In this document: positions 1 to 6,989 of the stretch, piece by piece
Position numbering within the stretch: the stretch's first letter is position 1
How the letters are laid out: each line of letters opens with the position of its first letter
Source of the DNA: JAGOUY01 sp964541725
Lineage (GTDB): Bacteria > Patescibacteriota > Patescibacteriia > 2-12-FULL-60-25
Reading direction: 5' to 3'
Length of the DNA: 11,228 nt
Assembly (NCBI GenBank): GCA_964541725.1
Contig: CAZIQG010000034.1
Span: 1 to 11,228 of the forward strand
Program-made: the position numbers and the translations under genes
Notes under the pieces: generated by a model
What the model was told of the DNA's origin: nothing
What the model saw: only the letters and a program-made list of their open reading frames with translations
The model's database searches: none

Positions 1-1
1 A

Positions 2-1129
2 CGTGAAACGGGTAAACCCGTGTGGCTGCTCGTCAATAAAATTGACCAGATGAAACACGCTTCCATGGCGCATGATCCGGCGGTCTATCAGCTTGCGCTC
101 GGAGAACCGAAACTTATCAGCGCGAACACCGGTTTTTTAGCCGGAGATCTTTTAGACGAAATCCTGACCGAACTAGAACGTCAAGGCAAACCCGCTGTGC
201 CTACCTACGAAGTTGAGCCTCTCAAGCTTGCCATCGTCGGTCGTCCAAATGTCGGTAAATCATCGTTAGTCAATTCAATTCTGGGCGAGAATCGCGTCAT
301 TGTATCGCCAATTGCTCACACGACTCGTGAACCACAAGACACCTGGTTACGCTACCAAGACAGGGACGTCATGCTTGTAGATACCGCCGGGATGCGCAAA
401 CAAGCGCGTATCGATAATGAAGTTGAAGAGGCGGGGATTGAACGCAACATGAAAGCGATCGATGAGTGTGATGTCGCTTGTCTCGTCTTTGATGTCACTC
501 AAGATCCAACCGCTCAAGACCGTCATTTGGCGGGTATTTTAGAAACGAGCAGCAAAGGCCTCATCCTCGTCGCTAATAAATGGGATTTGATTCCAGACAA
601 AAAACCCGAAACGGCTAATGGAATTGAAATGCTGATTCGTCAGCTCTTCCCATTCTTGTCTTGGGCCCCCATGGTTTTCGTGAGTGCTAAACAAAACATG
701 CGCACGCGTGAATTGTTGGATATGGCCATGACGGTCCAGTCCGAACGTCACCGCAAAATCGATTACAATGCCATTAACCGTTTATTGAAAGCCTGTATTA
801 AGAGTAAAAAACCGTTGCCAAGCTACGGACCAAAATCCCCGCGTATTTACGATGTCGCTCAAGTTCGTGAAGCGCCTCCTACCTTTTTGATTACGATTTT
901 GGGGGAAAAAGAAAGCGTTCATGAAAACTGGGTTCGCTTCTTTGAGAAACGCATTCGCGAAAAATTTGGATTTAAGGGAACGCCGATTATTGTAAAAGCC
1001 CGCAATGTCCCAACTTCCAAGGGCGGACGGAAGTGGAACAAATCTGGTCCTGGCTATGAAGAAGCGGTAGGAAAGATCATTGAACGTAAACCCGTCGTAA
1101 ACCAAACACGTCGTCGTCAGAAAACATAG
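2..1129 (+). CDS. der: Ribosome-assembly GTPase Der (EngA), 5' end cut by the window edge
   Basis: Der is a tandem-GTPase protein that binds the 50S ribosomal subunit and is needed for its assembly in the cytoplasm. The frame is open from base 2, so most of the first GTPase domain lies outside the window. What remains of it is the G4 motif NKID (about 35-46) and the G5-like SANTG stretch. The second GTPase domain is complete: P-loop GRPNVGKS (from base 239), a switch I threonine in HTTRE, DTAG, NKWD and SAK. A KH-like C-terminal domain follows, ending in a basic tail rich in Arg and Lys. In the second domain the usual GTTRD is HTTRE, and the residue after VS is Pro rather than Asp. The gene ends in TAG, and 25 bp separate it from pth. 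Two G-domains in this order distinguish it from Era or MnmE. Confidence 0.97.
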   Translation, partial: RETGKPVWLLVNKIDQMKHASMAHDPAVYQLALGEPKLISANTGFLAGDLLDEILTELERQGKPAVPTYEVEPLKLAIVGRPNVGKSSLVNSILGENRVIVSPIAHTTREPQDTWLRYQDRDVMLVDTAGMRKQARIDNEVEEAGIERNMKAIDECDVACLVFDVTQDPTAQDRHLAGILETSSKGLILVANKWDLIPDKKPETANGIEMLIRQLFPFLSWAPMVFVSAKQNMRTRELLDMAMTVQSERHRKIDYNAINRLLKACIKSKKPLPSYGPKSPRIYDVAQVREAPPTFLITILGEKESVHENWVRFFEKRIREKFGFKGTPIIVKARNVPTSKGGRKWNKSGPGYEEAVGKIIERKPVVNQTRRRQKT

Positions 1130-1154
1130 ACCTGGTAAGGTCTCGCTCATTCCT

Positions 1155-1733
1155 ATGAAGCTAATCGTCGGTCTAGGAAATCATGGTCAAGAATATGCCT
1201 ACACCCGCCACAACATTGGTTGGGATGCGGTGACATTATTGGCGCAAAAAAACGGCGTACAATTCCAAACAAAATCCCGTTTTCAGGCCGAGATCGCAGA
1301 GCTTTCCCTTCAGAGCGAAAAAATCCTCCTGGTACGTCCTCTCACCTACATGAATCGATCAGGTGAAGCGCTTGGAGCTCTCTTAGCGTTCTACAAGATC
1401 GATCATTCTCAGGTGCTGGTTGTGCAGGATGAAATGGACTACGTATTAGGAAAACAGGCGTTCTGTGCCCAAGGAGGTCCAGCCGGCCATAATGGCATCC
1501 GTTCCATCCAAGAGCAGCTCGGAACAGAGCATGTGGCCCGTTTACGCCTCGGTATCGGACGTCCTACTGGTCAGCTCCCAAAAGAAGAGTTTGTCTTACA
1601 ACGATTTGCTAAGGAGGAGCAGCCCGTCGTCGAACAAGTCCTGTCCTCCTCCGTAAAGGCCATGGAAGATTGGATCGAGCAGGGGACTGCGAAGGTGATG
1701 AATACTTGGAACGCGATCAAGTCTAAAGAATAA
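1155..1733 (+). CDS. pth: Peptidyl-tRNA hydrolase
   Basis: Pth cleaves the ester bond between peptide and tRNA in peptidyl-tRNAs that drop off the ribosome, recycling the tRNA. The 192-residue product has the usual family length and all the hallmark stretches: N-terminal LIVGLGN with YAYTRHN (Asn and catalytic His), RPLTYMNRSG, the acidic DEMD with the conserved Asp, and GPAGHNGIRSI, where GSAGHNG is more usual. GIGRP follows as expected. The ATG at 1155 gives a product that begins exactly at the first strand of the fold. No Shine-Dalgarno sequence is at working distance; the nearest purine run, AAGG, ends 14 bp before the start. Its neighbour der also serves ribosome function, so the pair forms a housekeeping block ahead of the secretion genes. 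Confidence 0.97.
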   Translation: MKLIVGLGNHGQEYAYTRHNIGWDAVTLLAQKNGVQFQTKSRFQAEIAELSLQSEKILLVRPLTYMNRSGEALGALLAFYKIDHSQVLVVQDEMDYVLGKQAFCAQGGPAGHNGIRSIQEQLGTEHVARLRLGIGRPTGQLPKEEFVLQRFAKEEQPVVEQVLSSSVKAMEDWIEQGTAKVMNTWNAIKSKE

Positions 1734-1761
1734 GAGGAAAAAGACGCATTCCGTTCTTCTC

Positions 1762-1790
1762 TGCTATATGCTATCCTAATGTCCGATAGC
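1762..1790 (+). promoter_or_regulatory. Candidate extended -10 and small inverted repeat before the VirB6-like gene
   Basis: The 58-bp gap after pth holds TG-N-TATCCT (1769-1777) and TG-N-TATATG (1762-1770), both resembling extended -10 elements, with no convincing -35. A perfect 6-bp inverted repeat, GCTATC (1770-1775) and GATAGC (1785-1790), ends one base before the ATG at 1792. A transcript started from the second element would have a very short leader, which would suit the absence of a Shine-Dalgarno sequence. This is a weak, pattern-only call. Confidence 0.25.
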
Positions 1791-1791
1791 T

Positions 1792-4761
1792 ATGCGTTCT
1801 CTCTTTCGATCTTTCCAGGAAAAACTACAGGCCGGTTTTGCGTCGGCAACCCAATGGGTCAGCGCGCATAAGCATCCGCTCGGGCTCGGCATTCTCGTGG
1901 TGTGTTTGATGCTTTTACCGCATTTTGCACAAGCAACGACCATCACCGAGGATGCTGTCACTGCCATTATTCAACTCCTTGCTTGGGTCGTAGAGACCTT
2001 GGGCAAGGTATTTGTGTTTTTAGTCGATATTTTCCTAGGCTTTGCGCGTTATAATGGGTTTGGAAACGCGCAACCAGTACAAATTGGTTGGGTCATCGTG
2101 CGTGATATCTGCAACATGTTCTTTATCGTGATCTTATTGATTTCGGCCTTTAGCACGATCATTGGTTGGGATTCTTCTCTACGGTACAACGCGGTCTTGC
2201 CAAAACTGTTGCTCATGGCCATCCTGATTAATTTTTCGCGTACCTTGATACAAGTCCTGATTGATTTTTCTCAGGTGGTCATGTTGACCTTTGTCAACGC
2301 TTTTCGAGCCGCAGGAGCCGGGAATTTTACCGCAGCTTTTCGTATAAACCAGCTCTTAAGCATGGGGGAGAGTTATACCTCTGGTGCCGCGCCAGAGTCA
2401 GACTTGTTGGCTGAAGTATTCGCCTCTTTTTTACTTGCGCTTGTTCTCATCGTAATCGCCAACGGCGTCATGCTCATCATGATCGCCTACGTCCTAGGTC
2501 GTATCGTCCTCTTGTGGATGATGCTTATTTTGTCACCAGCTGCTTTTTTTGTAACGGCGTTGCCAAGTCGTTTGCAAAGTGGAATGGCAAGCTTGTCAGG
2601 GAAATACTGGTCGCGTTTGGCAGGGGTATTAACGGGTGGACCTGTGGTCATGTTTTTCATTTATTTAACCTTTGCTGTACTCCAATCGCCGCCCGTGAAC
2701 CCACCTACAGCGCCAACGGATCAGGCGGGACAGCCAGTAGCGGGATCTGTCGCTTTGGATAACGGAGAACAAAATCTCGCCCGTCAGTTAAATTTATATA
2801 CCCCAACAGCAGATATTAACGGAGCTGGGGCAACTAGCTTTTTAACCCGTGTTGGAACCTCCGACAACGTCGCCTCCTTCATTATCGCGGTGGCCCTCAT
2901 GCTGATGGCTCTCGAGGCCGCCATGGAAGCCGCAAATGCGGTTGATAGTAGCGTCGGCCAGTTTGCGCAAAAGATTGGATCCGCGAGTAAGGGGTTGGCC
3001 TTTGGGGCGGCCAGCTTAGCGGCGGCTTCACCCTTTTTGGCAGCCAAGTTCTTAGGTGTTGGCGCGGCACGTGCGGTTGATCGTCGTTATGACGTGACGG
3101 GAAAAGCTTCGGGACTTGCTCTACGTGTCACAAACCGTATCCCTCTGGTGGGACAATATGCGCGTAAGACGCTTATGACGGGCATGACGATGCGTAAGCG
3201 CGAGGCCGAGCAGACCGAATCCGATTTAATCAATGCCACCAAGGGCATGACCGCCGATCAGAAGCGTATTGTACAGAAAGGTGGTCAATCTTGGGTTGGC
3301 GGTGCCTTAAATACAGCCGCGAATAAAGCCGTAAACATGCTACCTGGGGGCAGCTTGGCTCGTGATGCCGCTTCCGCGGTGAATAAGCGCTTGGGAGGGG
3401 CTTGGTATACTCAAGGTGACAAACGGGCGTTTGAAGCTTTGGCTTTAGATTTAGCCAGTGATGGGGTAGATGCAGAACAACGCAGCGAATTAGAAGATGA
3501 ATTAGCAGATTCGATAAAACGCGACGGACGTTTTGGGGCGGCGGGAGTGAGTGGCACCGTAAATGGCGATGGTCATACGGGTAAAATGGCCGATGCCTTA
3601 GCTGACGATCGCTTATTAGAAGAGAAGAAGCGCAACCTTGAAATTGCCCACCAAAAAGCCGCCCAAGTGGGCGATAGGGCTACGCTCGATCGTATCAAGG
3701 AAGAACGCAAGAACAACCCTCTCCTCATGATGACGGATGAGAAGTTTGCTGCGGAAATGAAGAAAAAGGTAGAAAACCCAACAAAATTTGCCAAAATGGA
3801 CGCCTCGGCTAAATCAGATGTAAAAGTTATTATTGAAGGTTTGAAGGCTGCGGGCGTGGTAGAGCAAGTAGGGGACGAGGTCGTCCTCACCGGAGATGAT
3901 GCGAAGCGTGAGGCGTATCTCAACTCGCTTAGCAAGGCAGATAAAACCATGCACGGAAATACGGATTTCGTGCTTGATTACCTCGATAACAATAAATTAG
4001 CCAGCGGGAAAAATGGGATGAACGTAGCAGAGACGACCGCTTCACGCCTAGAGACAGATGGAAATGGCAACATGCGCATGTGGCGCAACCCAAGCAGCTC
4101 CCTCAGCACGGACGATTTGGCTAAGGCTGTCTCCGGCGGTCTCATGATGCGCAATTCGAAAGAAGCCTCATCTTTTGCGGATTTAAAGGGACGCACCGCT
4201 GCTCAAATGGCAACAGCCTCAGCGGGAAACTCGTTACGTGATTTCTTGGGCGCGGGTGGCAAGATATCGGATATACAAAACATTCCCAATATTAAGGCGG
4301 CAATGGAGCAATTTACTCAGGATGTAGCTACGAAGCTTAATAGCGTCTTGGAGTTTGACGATAAACAATTGAAAGTTCAGCCTGGTCAAGATAAGGTCTT
4401 CCAAGATCTTGTGAAGGAGTTACGTCCGCTCTTAAGCCAGTCGGGTCAACGCGGTCTCGACCAGTCCTTTGTCAACGGTATTTTGGACTCCATGCAGCGT
4501 TCTGTAACGGTCACGGATAAGGCAACAGGTGCAGCCATGACGGCTCCATTGGCAGATGTAGGTATGTATAAGGGTACGTATGCGGCGATGACCAGTTCTA
4601 AGACGAAGAAAGCGTTTGTGGAGCTCTTTTCCACGGCTAATGATCTTAGTCATAACGCCACCTTAAAGAACGCGAAAGATTTACGCTCTTCCTCGGATCG
4701 AAAAGATCGCGCTCGTATCGCTCCCGTTATTGATCGTGTCTTAGATGGCTCCAATGAGTAA
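1792..4761 (+). CDS. VirB6/TrbL-like polytopic membrane protein with large C-terminal domain
   Basis: This 989-residue protein is probably the channel-forming inner-membrane component of the T4SS-like apparatus. Residues 29-48 look like a signal or first membrane segment ending in FAQA. Further hydrophobic segments lie near 56-86, 99-124, 135-169, 205-257 (two or more passes), 275-297, 360-380 and 398-420. A Pro/Gly/Ala linker at 299-325 sits between two of them. From about 430 to 989 the chain is hydrophilic and helix-rich, with many Lys, Asp and Ala, and I recognise no domain there. Canonical VirB6 proteins are far shorter (roughly 300 residues), so the C-terminal half is the unusual part. 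The start is fixed by an in-frame TAA at 1777; no Shine-Dalgarno is seen. The family call rests on topology and on proximity to PrgI- and VirB4-like genes, not on a decisive motif. Confidence 0.75.
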   Translation: MRSLFRSFQEKLQAGFASATQWVSAHKHPLGLGILVVCLMLLPHFAQATTITEDAVTAIIQLLAWVVETLGKVFVFLVDIFLGFARYNGFGNAQPVQIGWVIVRDICNMFFIVILLISAFSTIIGWDSSLRYNAVLPKLLLMAILINFSRTLIQVLIDFSQVVMLTFVNAFRAAGAGNFTAAFRINQLLSMGESYTSGAAPESDLLAEVFASFLLALVLIVIANGVMLIMIAYVLGRIVLLWMMLILSPAAFFVTALPSRLQSGMASLSGKYWSRLAGVLTGGPVVMFFIYLTFAVLQSPPVNPPTAPTDQAGQPVAGSVALDNGEQNLARQLNLYTPTADINGAGATSFLTRVGTSDNVASFIIAVALMLMALEAAMEAANAVDSSVGQFAQKIGSASKGLAFGAASLAAASPFLAAKFLGVGAARAVDRRYDVTGKASGLALRVTNRIPLVGQYARKTLMTGMTMRKREAEQTESDLINATKGMTADQKRIVQKGGQSWVGGALNTAANKAVNMLPGGSLARDAASAVNKRLGGAWYTQGDKRAFEALALDLASDGVDAEQRSELEDELADSIKRDGRFGAAGVSGTVNGDGHTGKMADALADDRLLEEKKRNLEIAHQKAAQVGDRATLDRIKEERKNNPLLMMTDEKFAAEMKKKVENPTKFAKMDASAKSDVKVIIEGLKAAGVVEQVGDEVVLTGDDAKREAYLNSLSKADKTMHGNTDFVLDYLDNNKLASGKNGMNVAETTASRLETDGNGNMRMWRNPSSSLSTDDLAKAVSGGLMMRNSKEASSFADLKGRTAAQMATASAGNSLRDFLGAGGKISDIQNIPNIKAAMEQFTQDVATKLNSVLEFDDKQLKVQPGQDKVFQDLVKELRPLLSQSGQRGLDQSFVNGILDSMQRSVTVTDKATGAAMTAPLADVGMYKGTYAAMTSSKTKKAFVELFSTANDLSHNATLKNAKDLRSSSDRKDRARIAPVIDRVLDGSNE

Positions 4762-4770
4762 TCATCTCCT

Positions 4771-6381
4771 ATGAACCGTTCGCTCTGGATGCGTTTCTTT
4801 GAGGCTGCCCCGGAAGCGGTACAGAATTATCTTTTGGATACGCCCGCCATGGAGGCGGAGGATAAGGCGCAAGAAATCCTAAGTTACGATCATGATGCCT
4901 GGAATCGCCTCATGGATGTGGTATGGGATGAGATGTTCTTGCGTATCTCGGAACCAGAATTCCGTGCCCGTATCGCCCAAGTCGCGGGTGACCGTGATCC
5001 TAAAGAAGTGGAAAAAGCCTTGCTGCGCCATGTCGTGTTGCCGCTAGCAGATCTAGTGCCTTGGGACGTTGAGCGCCGCTTGCAAGAATTAGGATTTTCG
5101 ATCGCAGAAATCCAATCGGTACCGCGCGTGTCTTTGCGTCCTGTGTCCTACGGAGCGGCGGTCCGTCGTATTGCCGCCCAAGCCAAGGTAAGTTTAATCT
5201 CGGAAGAAAGTGTAAGACGTTGCCGAGAGCTACTTATCTCTTATATCAAAGGCGTTCGTCTCATCGAACAAGTCAAAGAGCAATTACAACGTAGCCAAGC
5301 CGAAGGCGGCGTGGGGCTCGCGCGTGAGCAGAGCGAGGCTTTTTGCAGAGAAATGATCGACATCCTGTCCAGGACCGAGGTGGTATCAGAGCAAGAATAT
5401 GTTGATTGGTTTACCTCGTTCCAGCGAGGGCTCGAAGCGGAACGAATCGCGAGCCAACAAATCCAACGACAAGCGAAGGCGGCTGTCCCGGAACCATCTC
5501 CTGAAACAATTCCCGCCAGCGTCTTTACATCGCCCCAAGCACGCGAAGCGCAAGCAGCCCTCGCGAGCGCGATTGAGGCCACGTATCGTGCCACGGCTTG
5601 GACGGGGGATGAGTATCTCGCAAAACGCTTACAGAATATTATCTCGACCCGTATCCGCGATGTACGCAACCAGGTCCAAGTGGAAGATGTTTTGCGACGT
5701 GACCAAAAAGTCGGGGGCATGGGACTTTCAGAGGATGAAGCAGAGAAAGTCGCGGATATCATCGAAAGCCAGTACAAGCTGCACCGCGAAGCCGTGGTCA
5801 ACGAAGAAAAACAAAACATCAACCGCGTCCAAGAGCAGCAGGGTCAGAAGATTAGCGAGCGTAAAGCCCGCGAGAGCCAGGCACACGCTGAGTGGTTTGA
5901 AAAGAAGATTCGCTCTGGACAACGCGAAGACGAAGCACGACAAGTTTTCTTCCAACAGATGAAAGAGGCCGCAGCGGGACGTGTACAGGCGGTACCCGGT
6001 TCTACCCCGAACAGGGCTCCTGCTCCCATGGTAGACTCCGTAACGGCTCCTACGCGCCTCATGGGGCTTACCGAAGAGCTTCAGGACACCTCCATAGACA
6101 TGTTCCGACGTCTAGCGCGTTCCCCTCAGGATGCCGCCGCTAAACTCATCCAGAAGCTCGACGCTCTCAAAGCAGAATCATTTGAGCGCTGGACCGAAGG
6201 GGTACAGGCCTGGCGCGCCTCTCCGCTACAGCAAGCCTACTTATCCCTCATTGGTGATAGCTTTCGGGCCGGGCGCTCCGTCGTAGAAATTATCGAGCAA
6301 AAAGCTAAAACGGATCCCAACGTCCTCACCTCAGAAGAAGTCGGTGCCATCATGGAGATAAACTCGCATGCCCAACTATAG
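4771..6381 (+). CDS. Helical protein of unknown function with a repeated module
   Basis: The 536-residue product has no signal peptide and no membrane segment, so it is probably cytoplasmic or bound to the membrane complex. I do not recognise a named family. An internal module appears at residues about 148-198 and again at 284-335: helix, VR, eight residues, L-x-R, then GG-x-GL and an acidic helix. The cores (154-183 and 290-319) align without gaps with 12 of 30 residues identical. A diverged third copy lacking the glycines fits residues 62-108. Residues 325-400 are highly charged and Gln-rich, suggesting a long helix or coiled coil; 405-428 is a Pro/Ala linker; 430-536 is again helical. It starts 9 bp after the VirB6-like gene in the same reading frame and is likely co-transcribed. 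Its position suggests a lineage-specific part or adaptor of the secretion apparatus, which is inference. Confidence 0.88.
   Translation: MNRSLWMRFFEAAPEAVQNYLLDTPAMEAEDKAQEILSYDHDAWNRLMDVVWDEMFLRISEPEFRARIAQVAGDRDPKEVEKALLRHVVLPLADLVPWDVERRLQELGFSIAEIQSVPRVSLRPVSYGAAVRRIAAQAKVSLISEESVRRCRELLISYIKGVRLIEQVKEQLQRSQAEGGVGLAREQSEAFCREMIDILSRTEVVSEQEYVDWFTSFQRGLEAERIASQQIQRQAKAAVPEPSPETIPASVFTSPQAREAQAALASAIEATYRATAWTGDEYLAKRLQNIISTRIRDVRNQVQVEDVLRRDQKVGGMGLSEDEAEKVADIIESQYKLHREAVVNEEKQNINRVQEQQGQKISERKARESQAHAEWFEKKIRSGQREDEARQVFFQQMKEAAAGRVQAVPGSTPNRAPAPMVDSVTAPTRLMGLTEELQDTSIDMFRRLARSPQDAAAKLIQKLDALKAESFERWTEGVQAWRASPLQQAYLSLIGDSFRAGRSVVEIIEQKAKTDPNVLTSEEVGAIMEINSHAQL
5224..5727 (+). repeat. Two copies of a duplicated protein module inside the 536-residue gene
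   Basis: The span covers the coding DNA of the two clearest module cores, about 5230-5319 and 5638-5727, 408 bp apart. Both encode a hydrophobic helix, a VR pair, a conserved L-x-R and the turn GG-[VM]-GL, in ungapped register. The similarity is at protein level and no long identical DNA stretch is apparent, so the duplication looks old rather than recent. Confidence 0.7.
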
Positions 6382-6383
6382 AA

Positions 6384-6418
6384 AAGTATCGGGTATCCAG
6401 TATCGGGTATCGAGTATA
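6384..6418. repeat. GATAC-family heptamer array, inverted arm (5 units)
   Basis: Five 7-bp units begin two bases after the TAG of the upstream gene: AAGTATC, GGGTATC, CAGTATC, GGGTATC and a degenerate GAGTATA. On the minus strand they read as GATAC plus a variable pair (CC, TG, CC, TT), the last being GATACTT. This is the same family as the array at 6452-6500 in opposite orientation. Confidence 0.9.
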
Positions 6419-6478
6419 CAGAAATAATAACGACAGTGTTCGCGTCCTCCTGATACTCGATACTGGATACCCGATACT
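6385..6478. repeat. Long inverted repeat, 27-bp potential stem with 40-nt loop
   Basis: Bases 6385-6411 pair with 6452-6478 over 27 positions. Twenty-six are Watson-Crick pairs and one (6406 with 6457) would be G-U in RNA; the outer 20 pairs are perfect. The loop is 6412-6451. The structure lies between the stop of the 536-residue gene and the start of the PrgI-like gene. No T-run follows the stem, so it does not look like a classical intrinsic terminator, although a stem of this strength could still affect RNA stability or read-through. Confidence 0.88.
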
Positions 6479-6500
6479 GGATACTCGATACTCGATACTT
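6452..6500. repeat. GATAC-family heptamer array, direct arm (7 units)
   Basis: Seven contiguous 7-bp units all keep GATAC at positions 1-5. The last two bases vary: TC, TG, CC, TG, TC, TC, TT. The array ends 8 bp before the ATG at 6509. Seven is not a multiple of three, so it is not a coding repeat; the open minus-strand frames through it give a repetitive Tyr-Arg-Val-Ser-Ser-rich peptide, which I treat as an artefact. Confidence 0.95.
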
Positions 6501-6508
6501 CTCCCCAT

Positions 6509-6949
6509 ATGCCTGACAAATTCGTTGTCCCACAATTTATAGATGCAGAAGATAAGATCTTGGGACCGATCACCGTCCGACAGTTCTTGATTTGTTTGGG
6601 GGCGGCCTTCTTGATTTTTATCGAGTACAAAATCTTCACGTTCGTCTATTTTATTTTTGCCACTATTCTCACCGGTGGAACCGCCGCCTCTTTTGCCTTC
6701 CTAAAAATTAACGGCCAACAGTTCCATATATTTTTTCTCAACTTTTTAGCTAGCCGGTTACGTCCTAAGCTACGTACCTGGCAAAAAGGATTAACCGATG
6801 GGGAGTTGCTTGCCATCATCAAGCACAACAAGCCTGCCCCGCCAGTCGTCGCCGCCGTGGTGGCGGAACGACCGAGCTCTTCTCGCTTACGTGACCTGGC
6901 TCTAACAGTAAACACGGGCGGGGTGTATAATCCTGACGAAGATGTTTAA
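6509..6949 (+). CDS. PrgI-like inner-membrane protein of the T4SS
   Basis: PrgI-type proteins are short membrane proteins encoded beside VirB4 in Gram-positive conjugation systems and occupy the place of VirB3. The 146-residue product starts with the family-like VPQFIDAEDKILGP followed by TVRQF. Two hydrophobic segments follow (about 24-40 and 42-65) with almost no loop. A basic stretch (SRLRPKLRTW) then begins a cytoplasmic tail that ends in a low-complexity Pro/Ala/Val part. No Shine-Dalgarno precedes the ATG; the leader consists of the heptamer array. The next gene starts 40 bp downstream after a second kind of heptamer repeat. Its position directly ahead of the two VirB4-type genes supports the call. 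Confidence 0.85.
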   Translation: MPDKFVVPQFIDAEDKILGPITVRQFLICLGAAFLIFIEYKIFTFVYFIFATILTGGTAASFAFLKINGQQFHIFFLNFLASRLRPKLRTWQKGLTDGELLAIIKHNKPAPPVVAAVVAERPSSSRLRDLALTVNTGGVYNPDEDV

Positions 6950-6963
6950 GAGCCTATCACCTC

Positions 6964-6984
6964 TGACCTTTGAACTTTGACCTT
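6964..6984. repeat. Second heptamer family, three tandem units
   Basis: Three contiguous 7-bp units, TGACCTT, TGAACTT and TGACCTT, fill half of the 40-bp gap and end 5 bp before the ATG at 6990. The unit is unrelated to GATAC, but the period, the intergenic setting and the closeness to a start codon are the same. Confidence 0.75.
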
Positions 6985-6989
6985 TCTTT

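Noticed and set aside
1129..1142. Hairpin GACCT-GGTA-AGGTC between der and pth
   Set aside because: A 5-bp stem is weak and no T-run follows; it may be chance.
5241..5962. Long overlapping frames inside the 536-residue gene (minus strand 5241-5822, plus strand 5399-5962)
   Set aside because: Their products are low-complexity Ser/Arg- or Cys/Ser-rich sequences without domains, as expected from other-frame reading of a helix-coding gene.
6384..6500. CRISPR array
   Set aside because: The units are contiguous 7-mers without spacers, the arms are in opposite orientation, and no cas gene is near.
6385..6510. Intrinsic transcription terminator
   Set aside because: The stem is long but no T-run follows it, the loop is 40 nt, and co-oriented secretion genes continue directly downstream.
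6376..6639. Open minus-strand frames through the heptamer arrays coding Tyr-Arg-Val-Ser-Ser repeats
   Set aside because: Because 7-bp units give a 21-bp coding period, any stop-free frame through the array yields a 7-residue repeat peptide. The frames also overlap real genes on the + strand and have no independent support.
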